A stretch of DNA of 41,948 bases, taken from the NCBI GenBank assembly GCA_015661075.1, contig JACVQJ010000017.1, forward strand, positions 1-41,948, written 5' to 3'. Below are positions 1-9,079 of the stretch, piece after piece (the first letter of the stretch is position 1; the number at the start of each line of letters is the position of its first letter). The DNA comes from Parachlamydiales bacterium (lineage in GTDB: Bacteria; Chlamydiota; Chlamydiia; Chlamydiales; SM23-39). The translations under genes were made by a program, and so were the position numbers. The notes beneath the pieces are model-generated. The model was not told where the DNA came from and ran no database searches. It was given only the letters and a program-made list of their open reading frames with translations.

Positions 1-357
1 GTACCATCAAGGAGCCAGGCCCTTTGTCTGGCGAAAACGAGAAGTCAAAGGCGCTCAACTCAGAAATACGATCGCCAATTTATGCAATTAGACACTAGAT
101 CTTCCGTGGCGCGGCTCGGAATGTTTATCAATCTTTCTGCTCCCCTTGGAGACATTGGCTTTATTGGATGCTGGACATTGCAACTTTTTGCGCTTCATCC
201 TATTCGCGTTTATGAAGGAATGCGGATCGGTCAGATGATGTTTTGGCACCCATCTGGCAAACGTATGATTTACGACGGTAAATATCAAGGCGCGAAAGGC
301 CCAATGGCATCACAAATTTATAAAGACACCCAAACCCTTCAAGAGAAATCGCGATGA
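1..357 (+). CDS. dCTP deaminase-like protein, C-terminal part (5' end outside the window)
   Basis: The frame is open from base 1 to the stop at 357. From about base 82 the protein matches the dCTP deaminase (Dcd, trimeric dUTPase fold) C-terminus: a TRSSVARLG block (family form GRSS.ARLG), a GFIGCWTL strand, an EGMRIGQ block and the tail GKYQGAKGP followed by ASQIYKD. Dcd makes dUTP from dCTP (some members go on to dUMP) in the cytoplasm. The first 27 codons fit the family poorly, and parts of the other two frames before base 85 look at least as Dcd-like, so a frameshift or decay is possible. ATG 82 is an alternative start but has no clear ribosome-binding site. The stop overlaps the next start by 4 bp, suggesting one nucleotide-related operon. 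Identity is fairly sure; intactness is not. Confidence 0.7.
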   Translation, partial: VPSRSQALCLAKTRSQRRSTQKYDRQFMQLDTRSSVARLGMFINLSAPLGDIGFIGCWTLQLFALHPIRVYEGMRIGQMMFWHPSGKRMIYDGKYQGAKGPMASQIYKDTQTLQEKSR

Positions 358-956
358 ACAGCAAAATATTACTCAAATACTGTTTGATTGCACCATCCGG
401 TTCAGGAAAATCGTCCGTCGCAAAATTTATGTGTAAATGCTTTCAAGATCACAATCTTCGTTGTGAAATATTAAAATTATCTGAACCAATTTACAATCTA
501 CAAAAACAATTCTATCAGCAGGCGAAAATGGAAATAAATCCCAGTCAGCAAAATCAATTTTTAATGGAAGATATTGCTCTAAATTTACGATTGCTGAATC
601 CTAAGGCTATTATCAACAATTTCTTGGAGAGATATGATTCAGTGAATGTATCTGTTGTCATTAATGACGATGTAAGAGATGTAAATATAGATTGGATGAT
701 TTTAAAAGGTTTAGAATTTCGAACTATTCTGATCAACGCCTCTGAAGAAATCAGAAAAGAGCGTCTCTCGAAACGCGGAGATCTGATGGTCTCTGCAACA
801 AGTCATTTAGATGAAAATTTTGGACGCATGAAACCCGATGTAATCATTGAAAATAATGGCAGGTGTCTGGATGAACTACGAATCAAGGCCAAAACGCTAG
901 TCGATTATGATATTTCTCAACTCGCGCAACTCAATAAAACGAGTAGATTAGAATGA
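354..956 (+). CDS. P-loop kinase, probably a (deoxy)nucleotide kinase-like protein
   Basis: This 200-residue protein has a Walker A loop at residues 13-20 (APSGSGKS) right after the first beta strand, as in nucleoside monophosphate kinases and dephospho-CoA kinase. Later parts fit a small-molecule kinase: VVINDDVRD near residue 105 could be a Walker B-like strand, an RKERLSKRGD segment near 135 could be the LID, and the tail has the DVIIENNG pattern seen in CoaE and phage dNMP kinases. It starts inside the stop of the dCTP deaminase-like gene (ATGA overlap) and its own stop overlaps the ABC exporter start in the same way, so the three are probably translationally coupled. A role in phosphorylating a deoxynucleotide or nucleotide-like metabolite is inferred from the fold and the neighbour; the substrate cannot be read from the sequence. 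Confidence 0.6.
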   Translation: MNSKILLKYCLIAPSGSGKSSVAKFMCKCFQDHNLRCEILKLSEPIYNLQKQFYQQAKMEINPSQQNQFLMEDIALNLRLLNPKAIINNFLERYDSVNVSVVINDDVRDVNIDWMILKGLEFRTILINASEEIRKERLSKRGDLMVSATSHLDENFGRMKPDVIIENNGRCLDELRIKAKTLVDYDISQLAQLNKTSRLE

Positions 957-2728
957 ACATTAAAACAACATTTAAATCACAAAACAATTCTCTTTGCGCA
1001 TTTATTTGGTGTTTTATTAAGCCCTATCGAATGAAGTTTCTCTGTATCATATGTATCGCTTTCGTATGGGGTGTCGAGATGTCGGCACGGCCTTATACCA
1101 TTAAGCTCCTGCTCGATCATCTGGAAGGTTCTTCTACCGATGAACGGCAGCTTTTTATGACGCTCCTTCTTCCCATTGCCGGGTATCTTGGTTGCGAAGC
1201 TTTGATCAATATTGTGTTTCGTTTTTATGATTACATCCGCATGTTTATCTATCCCTCTCTACAGGCAGATATCATCCGTGAAATGACTAGCTATGCCCAA
1301 GGTCATTCTCATGAATTTTTTATCAATCGACTCAGCGGCAGCCTTGCTGCTCAAATTAAAGAATTGGCCATCGGCATTAAAGAGATTCTGCAAATCGGCA
1401 TCAATCGTTTTTTTTCTCACATTTTTGCGATTATCCTGGCTTGCGGAACGGTTTTCACGGTAAATCCTTCCCTGGCTCTGATTATTTTGGCATGGATTAT
1501 TTTTTTTATTTTGATCACATTTTTTCTGAGCAAAAAATCAGCAATAATCTCTACAGAAACATCGAAAGTCAGGAATCAGACTGTTGGCAAAATTACAGAC
1601 AGTATTCTCAACATTATGACAGTCAGGCTTTTCGCACGCAAAGGACACGAAATTTCGCGCATTGAAGAACAGCTCTCCGAGCAAGTGATCTGGGATAAAA
1701 GATTAGAATGGACTAATTTAAAAATTCGATTCGTTCAAGGAACTTCCATTTTATTAATGATGAGCTTATTGCTTATTGCTTTAGTTCATGCAAGAAGCAG
1801 AGAACTGGTTTCGATTGGGGATTTTGGGTTAATTCTCACAATTGGAGTGAGTATTTCAACGGCGATTCAAAACATTTCATTGGATTTCGTAACATTTTTT
1901 GAATTACTGGGAAAATGCAAAGTATCTCTTCAATTAATAGAAGTTCCACATGAAATTACTGATATGCCATCGGCAGAGCAACTCGTCATTACTAATGGAG
2001 AAATTGTTTTCGAGCATGTCACATTTGCATATAAGCACAGCCCCTCTCTTTTTCAGAATCTTTCCATCAAAATTGGTGGCGGAGAAAAGGTGGGACTCAT
2101 CGGTTTCTCCGGAGCAGGGAAAAGCACTTTTATTCATTTAATAATGCGGTTGTTTGAACCACAAGATGGATTCATTTCAATAGATGGGCAGCGAATCCAT
2201 GAAGTTACTCAAGAGTCTCTTCGAAGTCAGATTTCTTTAATTCCTCAAGACCCATCATTATTTCATCGATCGATCAGAGAGAATATTCTATACGGTTCTC
2301 CACAGGCAAGCGAAGAAGAATTGTTAGAAGCTAGCCGCCAAGCCTGTGCTTTAGAATTTATTCAATCATTTCCTCAACGCTTCGATACGATTGTCGGTGA
2401 AAGAGGTTTGCGACTCTCTGGCGGTCAAAAACAGCGAATTGTGATCGCCCGCGCTTTTTTAAAAAAAGCGCCCATTTTGCTTCTGGATGAAGCGACAGCC
2501 TCTCTTGATTCATTGAGCGAGTTAGAATTGCAGAAAAGCCTTGAAGATTTAATGCGAGGTAAAACAGTGCTTGTGATTGCGCATCGCCTTTCCACCCTAC
2601 GGTCGATGGATCGCCTTCTAATTTTTAATGAAGGGAAAATCGCCGAAGATGGATCCCATCAACAACTTTTGGTTTTGCAGGGTCCATACGCAAAACTTTG
2701 GAAAATTCATTTGGGAGAAATTTCCTAG
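953..2728 (+). CDS. ABC exporter, fused transmembrane and ATPase domains (MsbA/MDR type)
   Basis: The 591-residue protein is a half-transporter: residues about 20-320 hold an ABC_membrane domain with roughly six hydrophobic helices, and residues about 345-585 an ATPase domain. The ATPase has Walker A GFSGAGKST (about 384-392), a Q-loop (SLIPQDPSLF), the signature LSGGQKQR (about 487), Walker B with ILLLDEATASLD (about 507) and the switch His in IAHRLST. It would act as a homodimer in the inner membrane, exporting lipid, peptide or small molecule. It is the last gene of a three-gene operon after the deaminase-like and kinase-like genes and overlaps the latter by 4 bp. That linkage hints at export of a nucleotide-derived compound, which is only inference. 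No clear terminator is seen before the opposing gene. Confidence 0.9.
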   Translation: MNIKTTFKSQNNSLCAFIWCFIKPYRMKFLCIICIAFVWGVEMSARPYTIKLLLDHLEGSSTDERQLFMTLLLPIAGYLGCEALINIVFRFYDYIRMFIYPSLQADIIREMTSYAQGHSHEFFINRLSGSLAAQIKELAIGIKEILQIGINRFFSHIFAIILACGTVFTVNPSLALIILAWIIFFILITFFLSKKSAIISTETSKVRNQTVGKITDSILNIMTVRLFARKGHEISRIEEQLSEQVIWDKRLEWTNLKIRFVQGTSILLMMSLLLIALVHARSRELVSIGDFGLILTIGVSISTAIQNISLDFVTFFELLGKCKVSLQLIEVPHEITDMPSAEQLVITNGEIVFEHVTFAYKHSPSLFQNLSIKIGGGEKVGLIGFSGAGKSTFIHLIMRLFEPQDGFISIDGQRIHEVTQESLRSQISLIPQDPSLFHRSIRENILYGSPQASEEELLEASRQACALEFIQSFPQRFDTIVGERGLRLSGGQKQRIVIARAFLKKAPILLLDEATASLDSLSELELQKSLEDLMRGKTVLVIAHRLSTLRSMDRLLIFNEGKIAEDGSHQQLLVLQGPYAKLWKIHLGEIS

Positions 2729-2759
2729 AAGCAACTTATGAGTCGTAAAAGCGATTAGA

Positions 2760-3800
2760 TTAGACATTGACACTCATCACAAGCTTTCCTTTCACCCGCC
2801 CGGCATGTAGCAAATCATGCGCCTTTTGAACTGTGTCTGCGCTTAATGAACCTACAATGGTCGTGTGTGGAGGTAAAAGGGATTTTTTTTCTAAAAGCTC
2901 CGCAATGAGCTTCAGTTGCTTTTGATACACCGTCCATGTAGCACGGGAATCACTATCTAATTCCGCGCCAATATTCACTAAATGAACAGATAAATTCCTG
3001 CCAAACGGAATCGATGAATAAGGCCACACAGCGGGTGGATTAGGTCCGTGTTCAGGAAGAGTTGTGGCAAAATGTCCCGAATAGTTAGTCATATCCAAAC
3101 ATACGTTTTTCGTCGTTCCGCCAACGAGGTCATAGGTGGCATCAAACAAAGCCCCTCGAGTCATCCCCATTAGTCCCTGCTTAATTTCTGATTCAGACAA
3201 TCCTCCATATATTAAAATACGCTCTCTCTGAATCCCTATTTTTTCTTCTAAAAACTGACGGCTCGCCGCATCTCTTGCCAGAGAATATACAGATACATCT
3301 TTTTGCATCTTAACGAATTGATGAACAAACCCTCCTACGCCCCCTCCGGCACCGGCAATTAAAACATTTGCTCCATCTATACAGGAAGATACGGAACGCG
3401 TCGCACGATATGCTGTGAGAGTTGCCAAGGGGATTACAGCCGCCTGTTCAAATGAAAGTCCACCCGGTTTTTTGGCCACCAATGTTTCTGGCAAGCACAC
3501 AAACTCTGCATAACTGCCGTTTGAGCTGCGATGAAAAGGGAGCGCAAACACGGCATCTCCTACACAAAAGCTTTTGACATCTGTTCCTACTGCATTGACG
3601 ATCCCGCTACACTCGCACCCCAACACTCTTTCAGTCTTTCCGCCGAATTTTCCAGCACGTATTTTCCAGTCAATCGGATTAAAGCCTGATGCAATCACTG
3701 CAATTCTCACTTCCCAAGATTGCGGCTTAGGAACCGGAAGCTCTACCAACACCAAACCTTTTGAAAGGCTGAACTCCTTCATCACAACTGCCTTCATCAT
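2760..3800 (-). CDS. Medium-chain dehydrogenase/reductase (quinone oxidoreductase / zinc-type ADH-like family)
   Basis: The 346-residue protein has the MDR layout: a GroES-like N-terminal domain with FNPIDWKIRAGKF and the LGCECSGIV motif, then a Rossmann fold with the nucleotide-binding loop in IAGAGGGVGGFV (about residues 147-158). The C-terminal part has the family ending in which AHDLLHAGRVKGKLV precedes the last strand. Zinc-binding residues of classical alcohol dehydrogenases are not evident, so a zinc-independent, NADPH-dependent quinone or enone reductase is most likely. It is transcribed alone, convergent with the ABC exporter and divergent from the caspase-like gene. The substrate is unknown. 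Confidence 0.85.
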   Translation of the reverse strand: MMKAVVMKEFSLSKGLVLVELPVPKPQSWEVRIAVIASGFNPIDWKIRAGKFGGKTERVLGCECSGIVNAVGTDVKSFCVGDAVFALPFHRSSNGSYAEFVCLPETLVAKKPGGLSFEQAAVIPLATLTAYRATRSVSSCIDGANVLIAGAGGGVGGFVHQFVKMQKDVSVYSLARDAASRQFLEEKIGIQRERILIYGGLSESEIKQGLMGMTRGALFDATYDLVGGTTKNVCLDMTNYSGHFATTLPEHGPNPPAVWPYSSIPFGRNLSVHLVNIGAELDSDSRATWTVYQKQLKLIAELLEKKSLLPPHTTIVGSLSADTVQKAHDLLHAGRVKGKLVMSVNV

Positions 3801-3884
3801 AAAAAAACCTCTTCGATAATATTGAGAAAATATATGGACCTTGCATTTATTTTTTGCAAAAAAACTGAACGGGTCTCTCCTAGA

Positions 3885-3913
3885 TTGTAGCCAAAAAATG
3901 GAGAGGCTAGGAT
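3885..3913 (+). promoter_or_regulatory. Candidate promoter for the caspase-like gene
   Basis: TTGTAG at 3885-3890 and TAGGAT at 3908-3913 are separated by 17 bases and lie just upstream of the ATG at 3942. The match to a sigma-70-type promoter is modest. It is the best candidate in the 141-base gap between the divergent oxidoreductase and this gene. No good Shine-Dalgarno sequence precedes the ATG. Confidence 0.3.
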
Positions 3914-3941
3914 AATATTAACCAATTTATTTATTTTTAGC

Positions 3942-6900
3942 ATGTCATCTACAATCGCTCTTATTGTTGGAATCTCCAAGTATCAGGCAAGTCAATTTAC
4001 GCCTTTGCCTGCAGCCCAAACAGATGCGATCCATTTTGCCAGAGCTTTATCCCATTGGGGCATTTCTGAAACCACACTTTTTCTTAATAATGAAGCGACA
4101 CTGAACCATTTGAATGAATGGTTCAACGCCCTGACCAAAAGGACGAAAGATTACAAGCTGCTTTTCTATTTTTGCGGCCATGGGCAGCGAGAGGCCGGCC
4201 CCATTCCCAGCTCCTACCTCCAATTCTTTGACGGACGGATCCACCTCGACACTCTCATCAGCCAAATCTGTCAATCGGGTGCCAAGGAGAGCTTCATTTT
4301 CATCGATGCCTGCGCATTGAGAATCAATTCTCTTTTAAACCCTAAATTGGAAGAAGAAATCAAGGGATGTAAAATTTCCAATAATAGTCTATTTTGCCTT
4401 TTATCGTCGGGTATCCAGGAATCGTTTGAAAATAATCGGTACGGCTATTTTACAGATGCATTATTGAAGATCCTGGCCCGTACCCGAAAAACAGAACCCC
4501 ATTCTTCCCGTTTTTTCGAAGATATTTGCAAAATACTTAAGGCAGGTGACTTACCACTTCCTGAATTATACAATATCGGATGCGACAAGATCTCCTTTTT
4601 ACCTTCTACGCACCCATTTTTCAATCCCAACGGACTTCTGTGTCGATCGCAGATGATCGGGAAAATTGAGGATGCGCTCATCCTCAATCGAGGAAAAATT
4701 GGTGTTCTTGTTGGGGAAAATGGGATCGGAAAAACTTCTCTTGGCCAATATCTGGCCGATAAGCCCACTAAAACATTCTATGTGAATATTCCTCCTTTTT
4801 CTTCATCTTCCCAGAATCTTATCGACACACTCCCTTTTGCCTTTCGATCCCATCCATTTCAGGATGAAGAGCTTTCGGGCAGTTTATTTTTGCTGGATCA
4901 AGCGGAAAATATTTTTCCGGAACAACTCTGTCGATTTGTCGAAGAAGCGGCTGATTCATGTATCCAGTTTTTGTTGATTTCGAATGATTCGTTAGAGAAA
5001 AATCTGCCGGCAGCATTGCGAAGCCGTTTTTTTCAAATTGCGATGGAACCTTTCTCTTCCGAAGAGGGAGAGCATTTCATGCTTCCTTTCTCCTGCACTG
5101 AAAAAGAGACAAGACTGATCCATCTCGTTTCCCGAGGAAAGCCATCAAAAATGCGGCAAGTGGCCCATTGCTTGAGCCAAAACACGATTTTTACCCATCG
5201 CATCGAAAAGGAAGAGCTGCTGAAAACCATGTCAGCCATCTATGGATGCGGCTGTTATCTCGAAAAAGATCTGCTGGCCGATGTTTTTCAACTCTCTATC
5301 TCTTCAATCGCCTTATTTGAAGAACTGGCTTTGATCCACTGGGATGTCGATGCCTGGGTTCCCCATCCTATTTTTTATGAGATCGCTGAATCGGAACCGC
5401 TAACCATCGATCGAGAGAAAGTTCTTGAGTATTGGTACCGGCAAATGAAGCAATCTCCGAACATGGTTCGAGCAGCTTCGAATTTAATCACTTCCGTGAA
5501 GTGTTTCGAGTACGAAAAAAAAGCAGATCCCTTTTTATTAATGGCTTTCAGAGCTCTCCAGAGCGATCACTTGGATCACCTGGATCTATTCATCGACGGG
5601 GCTCAAATTTTCCAAAACCATCCGGAAATGACGGAAGCATCCGTTCTCCTGGCCAAAATTCTGACCGATCTGCAACGATTTGATTTGGCTCATACGCTTC
5701 GTCAGGCAAAGCCATTGAAGAGACATAAACGGATTTTTGTTTGGATAATCTGTAGTTTTATCTCTCTGACATCTCTATTTTTTTATCATCCGTTTCACAG
5801 TTCCTCGTCTCATATTGTGAATGTTAAGCGGACCCATCCCGACTTTGTGGGGCGGGATTCCTATTTAAACCAGCTGAAAGTGATTTGTTTGAATTGGAAG
5901 ACGGCTCCGCCAGTGGCTGTTCTTTGGGGGGAAGCGGGAATCGGCAAGAGCGAAATTGCCATCGCTTTTGCAAACACGCACGCAAAACACTTTCAACTTA
6001 TCTGCTGGATCAATAGCGAAACGGAAGAAAGCCGTGCAGCCAGTTATTATGACTTGGCACAGCTCCTTAAAATCTCTGTCGATCAAGAAAAAGACATCGT
6101 GAAAGCAGTGCACACCCATCTGGAAAATGAAAAATCGGTCCAACCCTGGCTTTTGATTTTCGATAATGCTTCCGAAAAGACAGAACTACCTTCGAAGGGG
6201 AAAGGTTCCATCATCATTACCACTCGCGATCGAGCGGCCTGGCAATCATGCAACTGCCTTGAAATCGCCCCCTTTCAAGAAAAGGAGGCCGTCGATCTAT
6301 TCCGAAAAATTACCAATTGCAGGGATCCGGTTCAAGTACATTCACTGGCGAATCAACTCGATTTTTTTCCATTAACAATGAATCTGGCGGCACACTATAT
6401 CGCTGAAACGCCGGAGATGAATGAAGAATTATATTTGGAACTTCTATCACAAAATAATATCGATTTGATCTCGAGCATGCCGTTCGATGAGCGCCATCCG
6501 AACTCTCTCTTATCTTCATGGAATATCACGGCATCTGAACTGGCCAAGAATAATCCGCAAACGCTTCATTGGCTCCATTTTTGTTCTTATTTATATCCTG
6601 CCGGCATCCCGGCCGCCTGGGTAGAAAAATGGCTGACGGATATCCAAAAAGAGAGCGATCCGTTTAATGTCAAAATCCTCTCAGGCAACATTTTGCGGAT
6701 TCTGGTCAACCAAAGTTTGATGCGGTTTGAAAAAAACACCCATATTTTGTCTTTGCACCACCTCAAACAAAATGTGATGAAAAGGGATCGATTTTTTCAA
6801 AAAGGAATTGCCGATCAAGTGGCCCAGTTTCTAATTAACAGCTCGCAAAATATAGAAAGAATTTACGAAGGAAAAATTAATCTTCCTCAACGGACCTATC

Positions 6901-8174
6901 TCAGAGAATGGGAACCTCATGCAGCCTGGTTTATCAATCAATACAGTTCTGAATGTTCCAGGGAAAATATCGCCTCTCTTCAAAACCTGATGGGCAACTG
7001 GAAATACTTCAAAGGAGATTACAAAGCGGCTCAGAGCTATCACGAACATGCCTTAAAAAACCGGATTGAGTTGTTCGGAGAAGAACACCCTCAAACCATC
7101 ATTTCCATGAATAACCTGGCGATGATTTTATGGGAAAATGGTCAGTTTGCAGAATCAAGGGATCTGTTCAGCCGAACTTTAGAGGCATCGAAAAAGCTAT
7201 ATAAGGAAGACCATTTGGATGCGATCGCAACTTTGAATAATCAGTGGGGCAATATGGAAATGGGCCAATTTCAAGAGGCTAGAGATCTCTTGAATCAATC
7301 GCTGCATCTTTCGAAAAAACTGGATGCATTCGATCCAGACTTTTTGCAAACAGTGAACGATTTCCTCCAATTCCTGGACGATGAAGCGAACCCTGCCAAC
7401 GGTCCCAGCACAGATAAAGAAATAAAAAGAGCCCTATTTTTAAGACATGCGGGCCTTTGGATGGCAGAGGTAGAAGGGAACCCTGCGAAATCGCTCGGGT
7501 ATTTTCAAGAGAGTCTTGAACTCTTAAAGAAAATATTGCCGGACGATGATCCCCGTATTGCCATTGCATATGGTTCGGTGGGAATCAGCCTCAACCGCGC
7601 TGATCGTAGCGAAGAAGGGCAGCACTATTTATCGAAAGCCTTGGAGCTGCAAAAAAAGATCTTGGGAGATGATCATCCCGAAACAGCCAAAAGCTGTGCG
7701 AACCTCGCTATCAGCCTGCTCAATTTGGGCAAACATCAACAAGCACTGGAATACCATCTGAAAGCCTTGGAAATTCGGAAAAAAACTTTAGGAGATGAAC
7801 ATCCTGTTACGGCTAAAAGTTATTCGGGGACAGGTATTACTCTCATCGGATTTCAAAAATACGATGAAGCGCTTTTCTACAATCAAAAAGCCCTGGAAAT
7901 CCGAAAAAAAACTCTGGGAGAAAATCACTCAGAAACGGCCCAAAGCTATTCCCGGCTCGGGATCAATTTGGGTAAATTGGGACGGCGCGAAGAGGCTCTG
8001 GAATATAACTTAAGGGCCCTGGAGATTCTCAACAAAATATTTGAGAAGAATCACTCATCAATGATCAAAGTCCACATGGCATTAGGAACCTGTTACACAG
8101 ATCTGGACTGCATTGAAAAAGCGCTTTTTCACGAACAAAAAGCGGAAGAGATCCGGAAGTTTTTGACTCGATGA
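3942..8174 (+). CDS. Caspase-like protease / STAND NTPase / TM helix / NB-ARC NTPase / TPR protein
   Basis: The 1410-residue protein has five parts. (1) Residues 1-215: a peptidase C14 caspase fold, starting ALIVGISKY, with catalytic His80 in FYFCGHG and Cys124 in FIFIDAC. (2) About 235-560: a P-loop ATPase with Walker A GENGIGKTS (258-266) and Walker B-like LFLLDQAE (about 313-320). (3) One membrane helix about 597-617. (4) About 634-900: an NB-ARC module with FVGRDSYL, Walker A GEAGIGKSE (about 663-671), LLIFDNA (about 737) and IIITTRD. (5) About 1015-1410: kinesin-light-chain-type TPRs of 42 residues. Bacterial proteins joining caspase, STAND and TPR parts act in regulated cell death or phage defence, or as effectors in intracellular bacteria; which applies here is unknown. 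The helix could place protease and first ATPase on one side of a membrane and the NB-ARC/TPR sensor on the other, or anchor both on one side. The gene stands alone. Confidence 0.88.
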   Translation: MSSTIALIVGISKYQASQFTPLPAAQTDAIHFARALSHWGISETTLFLNNEATLNHLNEWFNALTKRTKDYKLLFYFCGHGQREAGPIPSSYLQFFDGRIHLDTLISQICQSGAKESFIFIDACALRINSLLNPKLEEEIKGCKISNNSLFCLLSSGIQESFENNRYGYFTDALLKILARTRKTEPHSSRFFEDICKILKAGDLPLPELYNIGCDKISFLPSTHPFFNPNGLLCRSQMIGKIEDALILNRGKIGVLVGENGIGKTSLGQYLADKPTKTFYVNIPPFSSSSQNLIDTLPFAFRSHPFQDEELSGSLFLLDQAENIFPEQLCRFVEEAADSCIQFLLISNDSLEKNLPAALRSRFFQIAMEPFSSEEGEHFMLPFSCTEKETRLIHLVSRGKPSKMRQVAHCLSQNTIFTHRIEKEELLKTMSAIYGCGCYLEKDLLADVFQLSISSIALFEELALIHWDVDAWVPHPIFYEIAESEPLTIDREKVLEYWYRQMKQSPNMVRAASNLITSVKCFEYEKKADPFLLMAFRALQSDHLDHLDLFIDGAQIFQNHPEMTEASVLLAKILTDLQRFDLAHTLRQAKPLKRHKRIFVWIICSFISLTSLFFYHPFHSSSSHIVNVKRTHPDFVGRDSYLNQLKVICLNWKTAPPVAVLWGEAGIGKSEIAIAFANTHAKHFQLICWINSETEESRAASYYDLAQLLKISVDQEKDIVKAVHTHLENEKSVQPWLLIFDNASEKTELPSKGKGSIIITTRDRAAWQSCNCLEIAPFQEKEAVDLFRKITNCRDPVQVHSLANQLDFFPLTMNLAAHYIAETPEMNEELYLELLSQNNIDLISSMPFDERHPNSLLSSWNITASELAKNNPQTLHWLHFCSYLYPAGIPAAWVEKWLTDIQKESDPFNVKILSGNILRILVNQSLMRFEKNTHILSLHHLKQNVMKRDRFFQKGIADQVAQFLINSSQNIERIYEGKINLPQRTYLREWEPHAAWFINQYSSECSRENIASLQNLMGNWKYFKGDYKAAQSYHEHALKNRIELFGEEHPQTIISMNNLAMILWENGQFAESRDLFSRTLEASKKLYKEDHLDAIATLNNQWGNMEMGQFQEARDLLNQSLHLSKKLDAFDPDFLQTVNDFLQFLDDEANPANGPSTDKEIKRALFLRHAGLWMAEVEGNPAKSLGYFQESLELLKKILPDDDPRIAIAYGSVGISLNRADRSEEGQHYLSKALELQKKILGDDHPETAKSCANLAISLLNLGKHQQALEYHLKALEIRKKTLGDEHPVTAKSYSGTGITLIGFQKYDEALFYNQKALEIRKKTLGENHSETAQSYSRLGINLGKLGRREEALEYNLRALEILNKIFEKNHSSMIKVHMALGTCYTDLDCIEKALFHEQKAEEIRKFLTR
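7635..8012 (+). repeat. Tandem 126-base repeats encoding TPR units
   Basis: Three successive 126-base units begin at 7635, 7761 and 7887, each starting AAAGCC(T/C)TGGA. They are very similar at DNA level and encode 42-residue TPR units of the type KALEIRKKTLGDEHPVTAKS. The high nucleotide identity of neighbouring units points to recent internal duplication or homogenisation, so repeat number may vary between strains. Confidence 0.7.
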
Positions 8175-8228
8175 ACCGATCGCGAAAACCCTCCTAAAGC
8201 TTGTCTTCCCACATATATGCGTGAAGCC

Positions 8229-8268
8229 GAGAAAGGTAAACGTCTCCGGTTTCCCTTTCCGTCTTTTT
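8229..8268 (+). terminator. Possible terminator after the caspase-like gene
   Basis: GAAAGGTAAAC at 8231-8241 pairs with GTTTCCCTTTC at 8249-8259 with one mismatch and a 7-base loop, and is followed closely by CTTTTT. It sits between convergent genes. The U-run is short, so strength is uncertain. The rest of the 145-base gap shows nothing else. Confidence 0.4.
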
Positions 8269-8319
8269 CGATTTTCCGTAGCAAAGCGCCCGAATTCGAT
8301 AAGTCTCGTCTTCTCAGGG

Positions 8320-8973
8320 TTACTTCATGTATTTTTCCATACCGCTCTGATCTTGCTGATAATCCTTGATCTTAAGGACGGTTTCCACAAGCTCTTTCAT
8401 CGCTTCAATACATGCAGGAATGTCGGAAACCTGATCTGCGCCTTCTTTCAATTCTACCTCGACGATATAACTGAAAAATTCCTCTTCATAAAAATCTGAA
8501 GTCGCAGACTTTTTCAGCCCGACAACTTGATCCAACACAATTTCATACTGAAGGTAGCGGAAGGATGTTCTGATTTTATTTAGTTTTTTCTCTACCGAAA
8601 ATCCGAGGAGCTCAAAAACTTTCGTAGCTAGAGCGGGATCTTTAATCTGAAGCTCATACTCTCTTCGCTCATGATCGCTTTCTACGCTTCCTTTCCGGGC
8701 CACTTTGACACATAGGGAATGGTTTTGTTCACTGCCCGAAAGAGAGTTTTCCCTGCGGATGCGAAGGCTTTTACTAATAGCCCCTTTGCTATATAACGCA
8801 TAATCAGTATCTTTAAAAGCAGGATGATCGAGATAAAAATCTTCTTGATTGACCGCTCCCATGTCTTGTGCGTGTCCCAATCTTGCCAGTTCATTTAACA
8901 CAAACAAGGCGTCTTTGAATTGTTGAGGATTGACTCGAATCGCTTTGAATTCAATTTCTCTATTTCCAGCCAC
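8320..8973 (-). CDS. CYTH domain protein (class IV adenylate cyclase / triphosphatase family)
   Basis: The 217-residue protein opens with the CYTH signature ExExK (Glu6, Glu8, Lys10 in REIEFKA) and continues with the expected charged strands: SLRIRREN, HSLCVKVARKG, ERREYELQI, IVLDQVVG and IVEVELKEG. These residues line a tunnel that binds a triphosphate and divalent metals in CyaB, ThTPase and inorganic triphosphatases. Substrates in the family include ATP (to cAMP), thiamine triphosphate, RNA 5'-triphosphate ends and inorganic triphosphate; sequence alone does not choose. The gene is monocistronic, convergent with the caspase-like gene and divergent from the SEC-C/TPR gene. Confidence 0.8.
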   Translation of the reverse strand: MAGNREIEFKAIRVNPQQFKDALFVLNELARLGHAQDMGAVNQEDFYLDHPAFKDTDYALYSKGAISKSLRIRRENSLSGSEQNHSLCVKVARKGSVESDHERREYELQIKDPALATKVFELLGFSVEKKLNKIRTSFRYLQYEIVLDQVVGLKKSATSDFYEEEFFSYIVEVELKEGADQVSDIPACIEAMKELVETVLKIKDYQQDQSGMEKYMK

Positions 8974-9079
8974 TGGATCACCTAAAGTTTTTGTAGCATT
9001 ATCTTTCCACAGGAAGTTAATGGCACGAAAAGAAAAAGCAGATTAGAATGATTTTCTTTCGTTAAAATAGGCTAGATTT

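Noticed and set aside
1..2728. Phage-defence dCTP deaminase operon
   Set aside because: Defence dCTP deaminases known to me have a zinc cytidine-deaminase fold; this one has the Dcd/dUTPase-type fold motifs, so the defence label is not supported.
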